Positions 25,463 through 36,960 of a stretch of 64,000 bases of DNA are shown in pieces. Under the pieces are notes generated by a model. It was not told where the DNA came from. It saw only the letters and a list, made by a program, of their open reading frames with translations, and did no database searches. How positions within the stretch are numbered: position 1 is the first letter of the stretch; every line of letters begins with the position of its first letter. Position numbers and translations under genes: made by a program. The stretch comes from Anoplopoma fimbria (Eukaryota > Chordata > Actinopteri > Perciformes > Anoplopomatidae): NCBI RefSeq assembly GCF_027596085.1, contig NC_072467.1, forward strand, positions 2,777,361 through 2,841,360, read 5' to 3'.

Positions 25463-26430
25463 GTTCATTAAGTTTACATTAAATAATCGACAACATAGGA
25501 TGATGGTACAAGAAAAGACACCTGCCAGCAGAACTTTTCAGTAATATTACTATTTCTTTGCTCCTATTTTAAGCAGACACGGTATATTGAAGCCCCATTT
25601 TATCAAAAAACATCTGCACAAGAAAGCGGAAGTAGAGTTTCTGCTGTCGTATCGAGGAAATGAACAAACCAATAAATTCAAACATACAATAATGAAAGTC
25701 ATATATGCGTTTGATATTGTTCATGTTACCTCAGTGTGGTGATTTCTAAACATAATATGATACAACCCCTGCAGTGTGATTCCTCTTGATTCTGTTAATT
25801 ACTGCCTTGCTCGACGACTGGACTGGCCAATAAATTAAATCACAATATTATACACAGCATGTTTGTTGCTGTCTCAAGAGTGGGGATGCAGTTGGGTGAT
25901 GGTCAGTATTGTACAAGACAGCATCTGATCCCTGTACCTGATAATGATGATGAAACAGGAGGGATGAAATATTTGGCTGCATATTTTAGAGCAAATATTA
26001 CAAGGAGCTTATATTCCAAATCACTCTCCCCAGTCTGGCCTAGATTTGCATTTTGTGTTTTAAGACAAATTGGTATCTTAGTCCTCATCTGTTCCTATTT
26101 TTTTTTTTATTGAGCATGGATTATAAAGAAAAAAATGGTATACAATGTGTTTTATCAAGCAATTTGTGAAAAACGTCCAGCAGACTTTCAAGAGCTCAAT
26201 GTAACTACACATAATCAATTGTTTGTGCTAGCGCCAATACATTTCCTGTATTTTTGCTTATAAAAGTACTTAAACTATTAATCGATTAACAATTCTAATT
26301 GTCTGATGATCGACTTACAGAACTTATAAAAGTGTGTTTGAGAATACATTTGTTTCAACACTGTCTCCTAAAATTTTTGTTATATTTAAGTAAACGGTTA
26401 TCCCTGTTTATCGTGAATTTTTTGCAGTCC
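25463..26430. other. Intergenic sequence
   Basis: No supported feature. AT-rich, with a T11 run near 26100. Confidence 0.4.
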
Positions 26431-26640
26431 ATGAAGATGCGCCGTGTAGAAGTTGTAGTGAGGTGGTCTGGGTGGATCGTGGCATTGACACTGGACACTT
26501 TGGTTTGCATCCTGTCTGTTTTAGGATTTAGGCCAGTAAATCACTTTGGTTATGGAAGATTAGGATTTTGGTAAAAACCTGAAATAAACGTCCAGTTTTG
26601 TGTCACTGTTGACGCCATCTTTCCCCTAACCAAGTGCTCA
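26431..26640 (+). repeat. Probable degraded dispersed repeat
   Basis: 'tgttttaggatttaggccag' (26517-26536), 'aaatcactttggttatggaa' (26538-26557) and 'gattttggtaaaaac' resemble a common fish repeat with TTTAGG, 'accactttggttaagg' and 'catggttttgg' words. A 91-codon frame across it (26299-26574) is therefore unlikely to be a gene. Confidence 0.42.
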
Positions 26641-28570
26641 CAGTGGCCTGATCTTGCTTTAGTTGGCACATGAAGATATTGCAGCAAAAAACAATTCTGT
26701 TTCCACATTAACATTTTGCAACTTTACTGATCCTGTACATTCATTGAAAAAGTAAAATAATTTATGTGTTGGAAAAAAAATAATCCAAACCACATTCTGT
26801 TTCTTTTAAACATGTTGCACATTATTTGTACTTAAGTCACTCTACGTAAGTGTAATTTGACGTAGCCGGGGTTGTTTGTTTCAACCTCACATTAATTTGC
26901 ATGTCTGCTTTTGTTTAGAGTTTTATTTGGTGGGAATGTACAGTGTGTGTTCATTGCAAAAACAATGACCAACCATTGAAAAATGTCATTCCGATAGTAA
27001 AATGGTCCCCAGTAGCTTTGCAATTATTTGTAATCATACCTCTTATAACCCCTAACGTTGCCCTTATCTCTTTCTAACGTTGCCCTTATCTCTTTCCCCT
27101 CTCCTCTGTCTTACACACAATTTTATTCCCTTCTTTTTTCCCCTCTGGGGTAGACATCTAGTAGTATCCTAGCTTATTGTTAAGGAGCAAAGGGGTAGCC
27201 ATAGGCCAGGTAACTTGGATTTGACTGGTGTACTCTCTTGTCCCACAGGACACAAGATACAAATCAAGGTGCTTTGACCCCATTGTCCTCTCCACACTCC
27301 TCGCCCCTTAAGGCAATAGTGTGGTATGGGGTCCATTCTTCTCTTTATTTATTTTTTTCCTTTGTATGGCTGCTGCTAAAGCCATACGGTACATATATTT
27401 CCTTGGGTAAACCGTCTGACTTTCAAGCCCAGAGTCAGCTAACATTTCGATTTTAAATGGTGTTTACCCATCGGGATAGCCTAATAAGCAACCGTACAGG
27501 GCCTTTGGTTGAGTTTCGATATTATTGAACATCCCATAATAGGCAGACACAACATTTTTATCTGGTACTTTTACCTTTATTAACAGTCTATACAAAACAT
27601 GCATTCTACCAGTGGTTTAAAAATCATCATATATCCATAAACAGTTCATGTTGAGTGAATTACAGCCTTATTTAAATCAGTAAAACCAAGATGCCTCAAC
27701 AACCCAGCATCCTCAGGCTCACCAGTGGCTCACTCAGTGATGTGTGGTTTGATCTCACTACATGTGCAGAATGTCTTCTTCGTGTCATGCTGACCTTTCC
27801 CACTCTTAATGAAATCTGTCTTGACTTAAAAGCAAATAAGCACATTTGACCCCCCCTGTTAGCCTGCAGAACATGCCTGTCACCTATGAACTTAATTTTC
27901 TATCCAAACATATATTCATAGGTGGCACCCTTTCTTTCCATGATGGAAAGTGTCACAGGTGTTGAAGTCTGATTAAAAATATGATAATGTCAATATCCTG
28001 GTTCAAAAGTTCTTTGACAATGAGATGAAATGAAAAAAAGGAATTCAAACAGAATCAAACATATTTTAGAAGCATATTTATGAACCTATTTCAGTCCAGT
28101 ATTATCATTTTTTGATTGTCAAATATCATTATGTTTTGTATGTTGACACTTGTTTGTAGCTCTTTCAACGTTTTCCTGATTAGAAATGGGTTTGTGCAAG
28201 GCTTGTTGTGTTTCCATAACCAGTTGACAATACACCAGCAACACCTATCGTGAGCCTTTGATGTTTTTTAGCAAACAGCTGTGCGTTGGACATAGTACAC
28301 ACTGGAATATAAGAGTAAGAACATACCATCACAATATTTTAGCACAATGCCTCACATTACAGTCAGCCCTTTCAATAATAATAGCATTCCAAAAAAAGCA
28401 ATTCCCAGCATGTACGTAGCCATTTGTTTTAATTAATTTTAGTACTTTACACAAATATTGCAGTGGCTTGAAATGTATATTTACAGAGTCAAACATAGAT
28501 GCACGAATGTACGAGGTTGAATTTCACATGACGCTGCCACAGTGGAGATGGACGAAAAAGGGATTTATGC
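26641..28570. other. Intergenic sequence
   Basis: Contains a 22-bp tandem duplication (listed separately) and pyrimidine-rich text at 27090-27140. No exon is supported. Confidence 0.4.
27052..27095. repeat. 22-bp perfect tandem duplication
   Basis: The 22-mer beginning CTAACGTTGCCC occurs exactly twice in tandem (27052-27073 and 27074-27095), then breaks off. Confidence 0.95.
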
Positions 28571-28700
28571 GTCTTTGGGGTGCTAACCACAGTTCAACGC
28601 TGCTAGCATTGACATGCTTGCATAACCATTCATGTTGCCATGCTGATTTGAGCATTTAAAGATACACAGAGCTGCTAGCATAGCTGTGAACTCTTCCCTC
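28571..28700 (+). repeat. 3'-end relic of a common fish repeat
   Basis: 'gctgctagcattgacatgct' (28599-28618), 'gccatgctgatttgagcatt' (28637-28656) and 'cacagagctgctagcatagc' (28666-28685) match the 3' part of a repeat abundant in percomorph genomes (consensus 'cacagagctgctagcatggctgt'). It has many substitutions and no coding potential. Confidence 0.6.
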
Positions 28701-28789
28701 GTTTCCTCATGACACAGATCCTTTTTTAATTACAGCTATGAACATCATTTTATTTTATTGAATATCACAATCGGAATATCTCAAAAGGT

Positions 28790-29310
28790 TAATTGCAGGG
28801 TCCATCCTAAGTCATAGTGTTTAGGAAGTAAGATTCAGGCGTGGCACCTGTTTCTTGTCAGAGGAGCCAAACAATACAGCCCTTTAACCCACCTTCTACC
28901 GCCATCCTTATCAGCACGTTTCCTACAAAGGGTTAATTCAATCATGTCAAGGTTCTCTGCTCTGTTGCTTGCCTCCACCATCATACTTTAGGTGCAGTGG
29001 ACCGTCTCCTCATTGATGGCACCTTTGGCTTCACAATAGAAGCTAATTTGTTAGAATCTTTCACAGGTCAGGGGCTGCTTAAAGGCGAGGAGGGCGCCTT
29101 GGCCACTGGAAAAAAATAAAGCCATCCACTGGGTTGAAGGGGGGCAAATTAAATGCCCAGTCGTTTTATGACCGTGGACATACAAAACATAAATATCCAT
29201 TTTCTTTCCTTCAATACAGTGCATGAGATCTTGCCAGCCATCCCAGTTAACACAGGTTAATAGATTGATTCCAGTGACATGGCTCATAATGAACAGTAAA
29301 TTGTTTTATC
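28790..29310. promoter_or_regulatory. Candidate cis-regulatory block
   Basis: Complex 500-bp island with retained GC-rich words (GGCGAGGAGGGCGCC near 29086-29100) and homeodomain words. A 78-codon minus-strand frame within it has no domain. Regulatory function is inferred from composition only. Confidence 0.3.
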
Positions 29311-29940
29311 TCTTAAGTCTTATTTGGTCGGGCCAGGAAAACATATGAGGTAATATGGCTGAGGCTAAATGGAGCGTATAATAGATCTCTCACTAAGCCA
29401 TAAGGATAGGTTGGTGGCAGGGCTATGATTAATGAAAATAATAATGCTCTTGAAATTGAAATTTTTTTTAGCCCTTTCAACCCTTTCCTGCTATGGTCAT
29501 TCTGACTGTTCATGCACAATGTGATGGATGTGTGATTGCTAGCATCTTTATTTATGCCTCTTGAGTCATTTTCACAGTAAGGTTTACTCAGGCCACAATA
29601 GAGACTACAGCTTACAGTGAACTCTTACTCACTTCAGAGCCAGAAGGATGTATAAAACAATTTAAAAGTGTATCTTGCTTTCTTTTAACTCATTGATCTT
29701 TAACTTAATATTTCCCATTTAAGTATGCAGAAAGAGAGCAATAAAGCCTTCTGTTGTAGCATGCTAATAACATTGATACAGCTGACTTTGCACTTATATT
29801 TTAAAAGTATTTTAGAAAGAGCAACATAACTGGCTCCTCCTATTTAATTAAAATTTCCCCGGCGTTAACTTATTTAAAGACATCAGTACAGTGTATCAGC
29901 TCCTTCTACCTTCTTTTGACCAAAAGAAGCAAAAAAAAAA
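29311..29940. other. Intergenic sequence
   Basis: No feature supported. Confidence 0.4.
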
Positions 29941-30240
29941 ACTTGCAAAAAATCAATGACTTTTAATTCCGCACTATTGATATGCCTAGATAATGCAGCA
30001 ATTGAACTGTGCTTCTGCCAGTGGTGATGAGGAGCAGTAGATGAAGAGTAATTGGGCCCTGACCCTTGTGTGCCTCGACCACCATATCGCCCGAGCTTCC
30101 CCCAACACATTCTCTCCTACAAGCAGGAGGGCTCATTTTGTGAACCCTCAGTTGTGGCAAGGTGATAAATTACAGTTCTTAACTATCATTGATTGCTCAG
30201 TGTTTCTCCACTTTCTGTGACAACTGTTCAGTCACTCTGA
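29941..30240. promoter_or_regulatory. Candidate cis-regulatory block
   Basis: Balanced sequence with GCAGCAATTGAAC, GAGTAATTGGGCCC and TAATTCCGC words within 120 bp, bracketed by AT-rich DNA. Two overlapping short frames on the minus strand have no recognisable domain. Confidence 0.3.
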
Positions 30241-30954
30241 ATGGCTCTTAATGGCACATTAGGGAGAAGAAAGCATACAGTTCCCCCATCATTGATTAAA
30301 CTTGCTTGTTGCTTAATAAAGACAAACTGACATGCATTACACTTTGGTAGCCTGCAAAGTATAGACATTTCATGTAAAACAATGAGATATCGCTGATTCT
30401 GAGATGGAGTTGGATGTAACTGATTCCAGTGCAGCTTGCATTTTCCTTCTTTCAGTAATGTATCTTTGAAAATAATCCAAAAGCTCAAATAATAATTAAA
30501 TAATTAAACTTCCATCTCAATTTCTTTATACATTTTTTCATCAAGTGAATGGTCTTATTGTAGTCATTTGTCTTGAAGAATACTGAATTAAATGGACTGT
30601 GTTAAAAATGTTTTTGTCTACGCAGGAAGTTGTGAAAACCCAAGAAGTCAGTGTCCACATCAATAGGAAAGACACAGAAGACAAGGTGTTCAATAAGCCA
30701 TAGTAAAATAAAACTTTTTGACATCACACAATTTTATCAAATAAACATGTTATTTAGAGTTTTACAGCTCTTTTGTTTCAGTGGTAGCACCGGTTTTAAA
30801 ATGTAAGGTATTGATTATAGACTATTGATCTTAGGGTCTGGTTCTGGTTCAGGTTCAGGTTCTGTTGTCCATTGGACATCGACCATTGTTCATTATTCAA
30901 CTTGGAAGTTGAACCTTCGAATATGCTGATAGTTTGTTAGCCATGTTTGCATGG
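30241..30954. other. AT-rich intergenic sequence
   Basis: Contains a short GGTTCx-type repeat near 30837-30862. No gene. Confidence 0.42.
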
Positions 30955-31080
30955 TCCATAGGATGGCAATGCCGGTCTTTCAGTCGGTTGTTCCGAAATA
31001 TCTCAACAACTCTGGATTGCCATGACATTTTATAAGACATTCATGATCCCCAGAGGATAAGCTCCTGACTTAAACATTAT
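30955..31080 (+). repeat. Relic of a common fish repeat (central part)
   Basis: 'ggatggcaatgccggtcttt' (30961-30980), 'gaaatatctcaacaactctg' (30995-31014), 'gattgccatgacattttata' (31015-31034) and 'cattcatgatccccagagga' (31039-31058) are a close, ordered match to the central portion of the repeat whose 3' portion I see at 28571-28700. The present order (3' part upstream of the central part) shows they are separate insertions. Confidence 0.78.
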
Positions 31081-31209
31081 TGACAGTTGGGAACCAACAA
31101 AATTGATGGTTGTAAGAATATTGAAGTTACACAGAGACTTCAATATTGTAACATATGTAACCTTAATATTGGTTTGGCTAGTATAGCCCTATGATATTGC
31201 TCCAGCGAG

Positions 31210-31290
31210 GCTCGATGGCTGATTGGTAATGTTGCTTGCCGACTTGCAGAGAAGAGCCGTTGTTCACGGTTCGCCTTGAACTAGGCATGT
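31210..31290 (+). repeat. Possible tRNA-derived SINE head
   Basis: TGGCTGATTGG (31216-31226) fits a polymerase III A box and GGTTCGCCT (31268-31276) resembles a B box, 52 bp apart. That spacing is slightly long for a tRNA but possible for a SINE head. I see no cloverleaf, so it is not called a tRNA gene. Confidence 0.27.
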
Positions 31291-31960
31291 TTGCTCCGTA
31301 TGGTTTGGCTTTGTACTCATAATTAACATGGCTGAATACCCCATGCAGTCCACTTCACAGGAACCACTAGGCGATCAGAACGCTGCTCTGGTCTTGTTCA
31401 GTCTTAACATTTGAGGAGTGCTTAAGTGCTACTTCCCAATACAGTACGCAGACCTCTCAGTTAGCACTGACTACTGACTTCTAAGCTTCTCTGTGCTTCA
31501 AGGTGAGCCGAAGAACTTCAAAGATCTAATGATCCACTGGGATCTATGGTATTGTATGGGTACTCCAGGCCTTGGCTGTCTGTCTGTTCACTAATATCCT
31601 GAGCCATTCGATAGACAACATGTAATGATGGGGATGTACTGCTTTGTAATGAGGCTTGGACGCTGTCAGCAGGATGTGAAGCTCATCAAAAATCCACATT
31701 TTGGAAGAGAGGCGCTATTCGAGAACTTACTCAGTGGGTGATATTTTGCTGCAGTTGACATAACAGATCATGTGAATTATATCTAGGAAAGCTTGTTGAT
31801 TTTTTTTAAATAGTATCATACTTGACCTCATTTTATGGTGACTTTTTTGTTGTCTGTGTTATCTGTAATAACAATTATAGTACTTTGTTTTCAGCTGAAG
31901 CTTAATAGACAATGTTTATGAAATAAAATATTTTTAATTGGTATGACACTTTAAAATCCT
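31291..31960. other. Intergenic sequence, possibly the body of an old repeat
   Basis: Text at 31291-31740 is less AT-rich than the surroundings and has residual CpG, in keeping with an old insertion that I cannot identify. No reading frame of interest. Confidence 0.3.
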
Positions 31961-32560
31961 TCTGGCGTTTGTTACGAGGCACGAGGTTAAAGAGAAGGAG
32001 GAATGAGTAAGGTGTGCCTGTAATTTGTGGAAATCTGGGATAAAGACAGATGAGCGATCCAGGGGTGAGATGTCAACTGCAGCCCGAGGTGTCAACATTT
32101 GAATCTAAGTTAAGAATACAGATGCTGAAGGTTTTTGAGATACTTTTTACCATTGCAATGTTTTTCTTGCCTGGAGATGTGATGCTAACACAGGATCTAA
32201 CTGGTTAGCCGTATTCTGAAGCACAACAAGCTGGCAACAGAAATGAACAAACCCTTTTTCACCAGAGGCCCACCTAAGATTCTCACAGCAGCACATACAA
32301 TTTTGAAAAAACTTTGTTTATCAAAGCATTAAATAGGATAAAGAGCGTGATAAGTAAGAGGAATAATTGTGTCTACATTGTATAAATATGTCCACAGCTG
32401 AGGGTAGGGCCTCTTCTGATGGAAAAAATGCTTATTGACCTTACGGGCGTGACGGTAGTCACTTCCTGTTTGGCTTATGAAGTTTGGAGATCCCCTGAGA
32501 TGAACATGTCCTGGACTCAGTGAAAGAAAACAAGATAGTAATCCCTGAATTAGATTAATA
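31961..32560. promoter_or_regulatory. Candidate cis-regulatory sequence
   Basis: Mixed-composition sequence; 31975-32110 and 32395-32530 are the most complex portions. No distinctive motif array, so weakly supported. Confidence 0.2.
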
Positions 32561-32641
32561 GTCATAAGGGAAGGAATAAATCAGTAATGCAACGTTATTT
32601 TTTCTAAACCACTTGTGTATTTAGATGCAGCAAACAGTCAT

Positions 32642-32780
<139 letters not shown>

Positions 32781-32979
32781 CAAAAGCCAAAGAGCCAGTT
32801 TTGACATTTTTGTCAGCTTGTGACCCACTACTCATAGGACTGACCCAGTCCATCAACAAAATGTCACTGAGGACAAATCAAAAAACAAAGAAATGAACCC
32901 TCATTTGAATAAGGATAATATCATAATAGTGGCAGGTTGAGGAGTCTATAAGATGCTGTTGGAAAGATTTCTATTGTCT

Positions 32980-33330
32980 CTGAACCTGATGTCAAAACAC
33001 CATGAGAGGTGTCCCCCTGCCAGGTCAGTATGCCGCTGAGGTCGAGGCTTTTGCCCCGGCCTGGGCTCCGGGCCACGCTGACTCTAGAGTGGGACTGGCA
33101 CTTGTGTCAGCCACACATCATGTGGATCTACAGAGTTGAATTAGTATAAGAGGGTTAAACTGATTAGTAATGCACTTGTGTTCAGTGGGTCACAGTTTGA
33201 AGAACAAAGGTGATATTAAAGGATCTATATTTCTCCCTCGGCTCCTTAATGCCATCAGCTCTTTTAACATACAAAAGTCAGCTCAAGATCCATGATGCCA
33301 TTTTTTCTATTCAGTTTAGCCTTTTCTTTC
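32980..33330. promoter_or_regulatory. Candidate cis-regulatory block
   Basis: GC-rich start (33010-33090) grading into motif-bearing sequence with TGATTAGTAATG (33161-33172) directly followed by CACTTG (33173-33178), an NK2-like word. A SOX-like GAACAAAGG lies near 33201-33209. Good compositional contrast with the flanks. Confidence 0.35.
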
Positions 33331-34620
33331 CTTTCTCCGAGGATATCACAAATCCCCCCGCAGCCTGAGCCCAGTCCTCAAATTCTTAACCCCATGTCTC
33401 CCCCCTGTCAATACATGAACTCTTCTTTTCACTTTTAATTCTCGCTTTTTGGCTTGTACTCAAACTTCTGCTCTGTCTTGCCGTTTCCTTCTCACTTTCA
33501 CCCACACTCATCCCTGGGAAATGTGGATCTTTTCCTGACAAGTTCCTCAAGAAGCAAAGCCTCTGGAGATCATCAGCAGAGCTCTGCCAAAAAATGCGTG
33601 GGAATAGTCTGGATGGGAAGGGGAAGGGACTTTTAATTGTTTTTCTTTTTTTCTTTCTTCTTCTGGAATTAGTCAGTGGAAAAAAAAAATCTGTGATTGT
33701 TCCTTTATTTACCTTGCAGTGAATAAGGTTTTAAACTGTGGGTGGCAGTGACTGCTCATAGCATACTATTCTAATGTAACTCTAGCACTAATGTTTGGAA
33801 ATGTTATCCATGTGATACAAATTATGCATATTAATTCTTCTCTGTCTGATATAAATCAAGCTACTTTGAAGAGTGAAAATTATGTACTCCCTGTGTTTAT
33901 ACACTCAGTCAACAGCTGGAATAACAAGTGCTGTACTTTGCTGTTCATTAAGAGCTCACTCAGATGGCTTCCCGACTGGAGGCATTTGAGAGTTCAACTG
34001 GCCGGTGATTTTTTTCCAGATAGGATGAAATGTCCTGATATGGCAACATAACGTTCAGGCCTTTGTTTGAAAATGCCCAGACAGGCAAAAAAAAAAAAAA
34101 ATCACAAAAGTATTTATTGACAGAACAAATTCTTATTATGATTTATTACGATGATCAGTATTCTACAGTATTATAATTCAGGTTGTTGTATTCTACTGAT
34201 TTGCTGTCTTTTTGTCTGCCAAGTTGCACTGCTGCCCGCATGTTCTTTATTTGGATTTCAGTTTTAGTTTTTACATGTTTCTACGGGTTAAGAACTGACC
34301 CATGAAAATATAGTGTGCCATTAGAAATGGTCATGTGACAAAGAGTAGAACATAAATATATTCTTGAAGGAAAATATTGCATAAGATATATTATTTTGAA
34401 ATAAACCCCCCAAAAATCAAAATAGTCCATTTCAATATTACTGTAACTATTAAGTTAATTGTATAACATTGATGTTAATGACATCAGTTTATGTTTAAAC
34501 ATAATTTTCATTATCTCTGTAACAACAAACCTACTGATACAATGTGAAATCAAGTCCAAAAGAGGTTAAGTCTCTGTGACAGACTACAATTTTCTTTTTT
34601 GTTCCCGGCTAGCCAATATT
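33331..34620. other. Intergenic sequence
   Basis: Includes an A15 run (34087-34101). Short frames at 33454-33636 and 33791-34051 have no domain. Confidence 0.42.
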
Positions 34621-34702
34621 TTTAGTATATATATTTAGTATATATATTGAGGTTTTTTTTTAATATAAATATATATACATGTGTGTATATATATATATAT
34701 AT
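34621..34702. repeat. TA-rich repeat cluster
   Basis: The 13-mer TTTAGTATATATA occurs twice in tandem (34621-34646). Then comes a TATATATACATGTGTGTATATATA near-palindrome within 34670-34702. It is likely to be unstable and hairpin-prone. Confidence 0.88.
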
Positions 34703-34899
34703 AAACATTGTTAAAATGTATAGTAAATACTTTAATCTTGCTGATTTATTTGTGGAGTGGCAGTAAGATGTTCACTGAACAAATGGTTTGGTAACATAAT
34801 TAAGACTAAACGATATGCAGAGTGATGAGTTTATTCACTATGTGTGCAACAGTAAAAATGCTGTTTAACTCTAGAGGAGAATCTCTAGTCTGCAAACAG

Positions 34900-35180
34900 T
34901 TTGAAATAGTTCACTTTGTTGTTGCACAATGTCAGTTGCCATCTTTGTTCAGTGATGGACATAAAAGAGCTTCCATTGTTCGAACACAATAAGGCTCCAT
35001 TCTTAAAGCAGATAAGCATAACAAAGTAACGTAGGGGGCCGTCAAACATCCAAAACTAGAAGTGTCCAAGCAGCACTATTTACATATCAGCCATTCTCAT
35101 GGAGGGAACAGCTGAATAAGTTTTATTGATTAAAATAGTCTTCTGACAGTCACTCGCATTTACCCTTTTGTGATTTGATA
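34900..35180. promoter_or_regulatory. Candidate cis-regulatory block
   Basis: SOX-type words (CACAATG 34925-34931; CTTTGTTC; CCATTGTTCG about 34974-34983) are clustered within 60 bp. Composition is moderately complex. Inference only. Confidence 0.3.
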
Positions 35181-35590
35181 TTCCCAGATAAAAGAATTCT
35201 AAAAATAATCATAGTGGAACTGCTTAATAATAGAAAACATACTTGAGTATGTGAAGGAAAGTGTTTGCTCTTATTTTGATATGAAAGTATCACTTAATTC
35301 TCATTATTGGCTTTGTTACTTGTTGATTGAGCTTTTTGTTGTTTCATCAGTTCTATTTATGTCTCCGTAAATAACGAGCAAATCAGGGAGAACACATTGG
35401 CCTTATTTAGTAACTGACTTTATTGTCTTTACATTGCAAGAGGACTTGATTGGTGTTTCTATTACTGCATCGCTACAGGGGGCTGATTACCTAACAGCAC
35501 TCTGAAGATAACAAGTGGCTCATTTAATGCAAAGTGGGTGATGTAAACTAAATTAGGATTTGAAAATCAGCATAACTACGCTAAACAGTC
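35181..35590. other. AT-rich spacer
   Basis: Nothing recognised. Confidence 0.42.
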
Positions 35591-35970
35591 CTGAGGTATA
35601 TTAATCTGGAGGTTGAGGATAAAGCCACAGGGTGAGAGGTCCACATGTGGATAGTTTTAGGCTGCGGAGGTCTAAACTAGTGCCTGGGAGTTGAATGGCT
35701 GCTCCACAGGAAGCAGGCCTGCTGGTTTGTTTAGCTGGATGTGATTTCGAGTGGCAGGAGGGGGTGTTGCCTGGTCATATGAAACACAATGGGGCATACT
35801 TTCTGAACACAACTATTAAGCAATAATGACGTGGCTCAAGTCCAAATCATTCACTGTCCTTGTCTGCAGATTAAGATATGCCCCTCCTTGTATTAATCAA
35901 ATAGAGGCCTATGTGTGAGGGCAGTACATGAGTTCATGTTTCTGAAGCATTCATGCATGATTCCAGGGGC
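35591..35970. promoter_or_regulatory. Candidate cis-regulatory block
   Basis: Complex sequence with GC-richer core 35640-35780 and CAGATTAAG plus ATTAATCAAATAG words (35866-35903). No coding frame. Confidence 0.28.
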
Positions 35971-36440
35971 AGAAATGTAGGTTTCTTTTGGTACTCTGCA
36001 GTGAGTAAAGAAGAAACTGCTGTTTTTGAATGGTTCAGTTAAAAGACAGAAGCTCCAGTTTAAAAAGTAAATTGTTAGCGATCGTGTGGTTTTTTTTTCT
36101 CACAAAGTCCTGATTCGCTGTTCCACAATTGACCATTGCCCTCAACCTAACTTGCACCATAATAATGTCCCTTGTGTACACTCCTATAAACATTTGCCTA
36201 AATGCACTTTTAATGTATTGAACAAACAGAAAAAAAAACAAAGAAACCCAGGAGTATCCTATTGCAGGAAATAACTAGTCTCATTTTCTCTGTAACTGAT
36301 TCCAGGGAAGGAGCTACATGAGAGAAAGAAGTCAAGCAGTGGGATTTAGAACACTGAACAAGATAGATTCTTCCAAATTCTAATTGGAGAACAGTTGATT
36401 TAATTGGTATCCATTTGGCTGACAAAAGAAAGAAAGCAGG
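35971..36440. other. Intergenic sequence
   Basis: No supported feature. A minus-strand frame (36210-36689) extends through it and is rejected. Confidence 0.4.
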
Positions 36441-36960
36441 AGTAGTGGGCAGGCAGGAATGCCTCTGGGGCCGATGTGAACATGAAGTGGCTCTGCTCAA
36501 CGCTCGGGGACGGATCACTTCCAAAGGCAAACCGTGGGAGCTGGCAGGACAGATTGCAGTGGGAGGGAAGGAGGGAGGGTAGGGGTGTGGGGGGGGGTCC
36601 AAATTCATGGTGGAGTGAGGCGCTTTCAATGGGGAGGCATCTTTATTTGGAGAGGGAGGCCATTTTAGACGCAAAACTGAACTCCCCACTCTGGGTAATA
36701 ATGTGTAATGTGACTCTGACCCTGAGATGAGAGAAGTGGATACGGTTCAGCGGGCCTTGTAAACGCATGCTTTGGTGGCAGACAAATCTAAATTATTGTG
36801 ACCAAGACAAACGGTTTGATTCGCAAGCTTCACAGAGTGCATGGTAATATTTGTAACGCTAATTAATTTGAGATAGAGGAAGACAATCCGAATGCTTTCC
36901 AAAAAGTTAAGTTCAAACCCTGTAGCTTTTTTAGTCTGCAAATAAAAAAACATCAATGAC
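36441..36960. promoter_or_regulatory. Candidate regulatory block with a G-quadruplex-capable tract
   Basis: 36561-36597 on the + strand has at least four runs of three or more G (GGGAGGG, GAGGGAGGG, AGGGG, then a G9 run) with short loops, a clear quadruplex-type motif. Downstream 36740-36910 is complex, with CTAATTAATTTG (about 36859-36870). It may mark regulatory DNA, but no transcript evidence is visible. Confidence 0.35.

Noticed and set aside
36210..36689. 159-codon minus-strand frame rich in Pro and Ser
   Set aside because: The composition is produced by the complement of a G-rich tract; no domain is seen.
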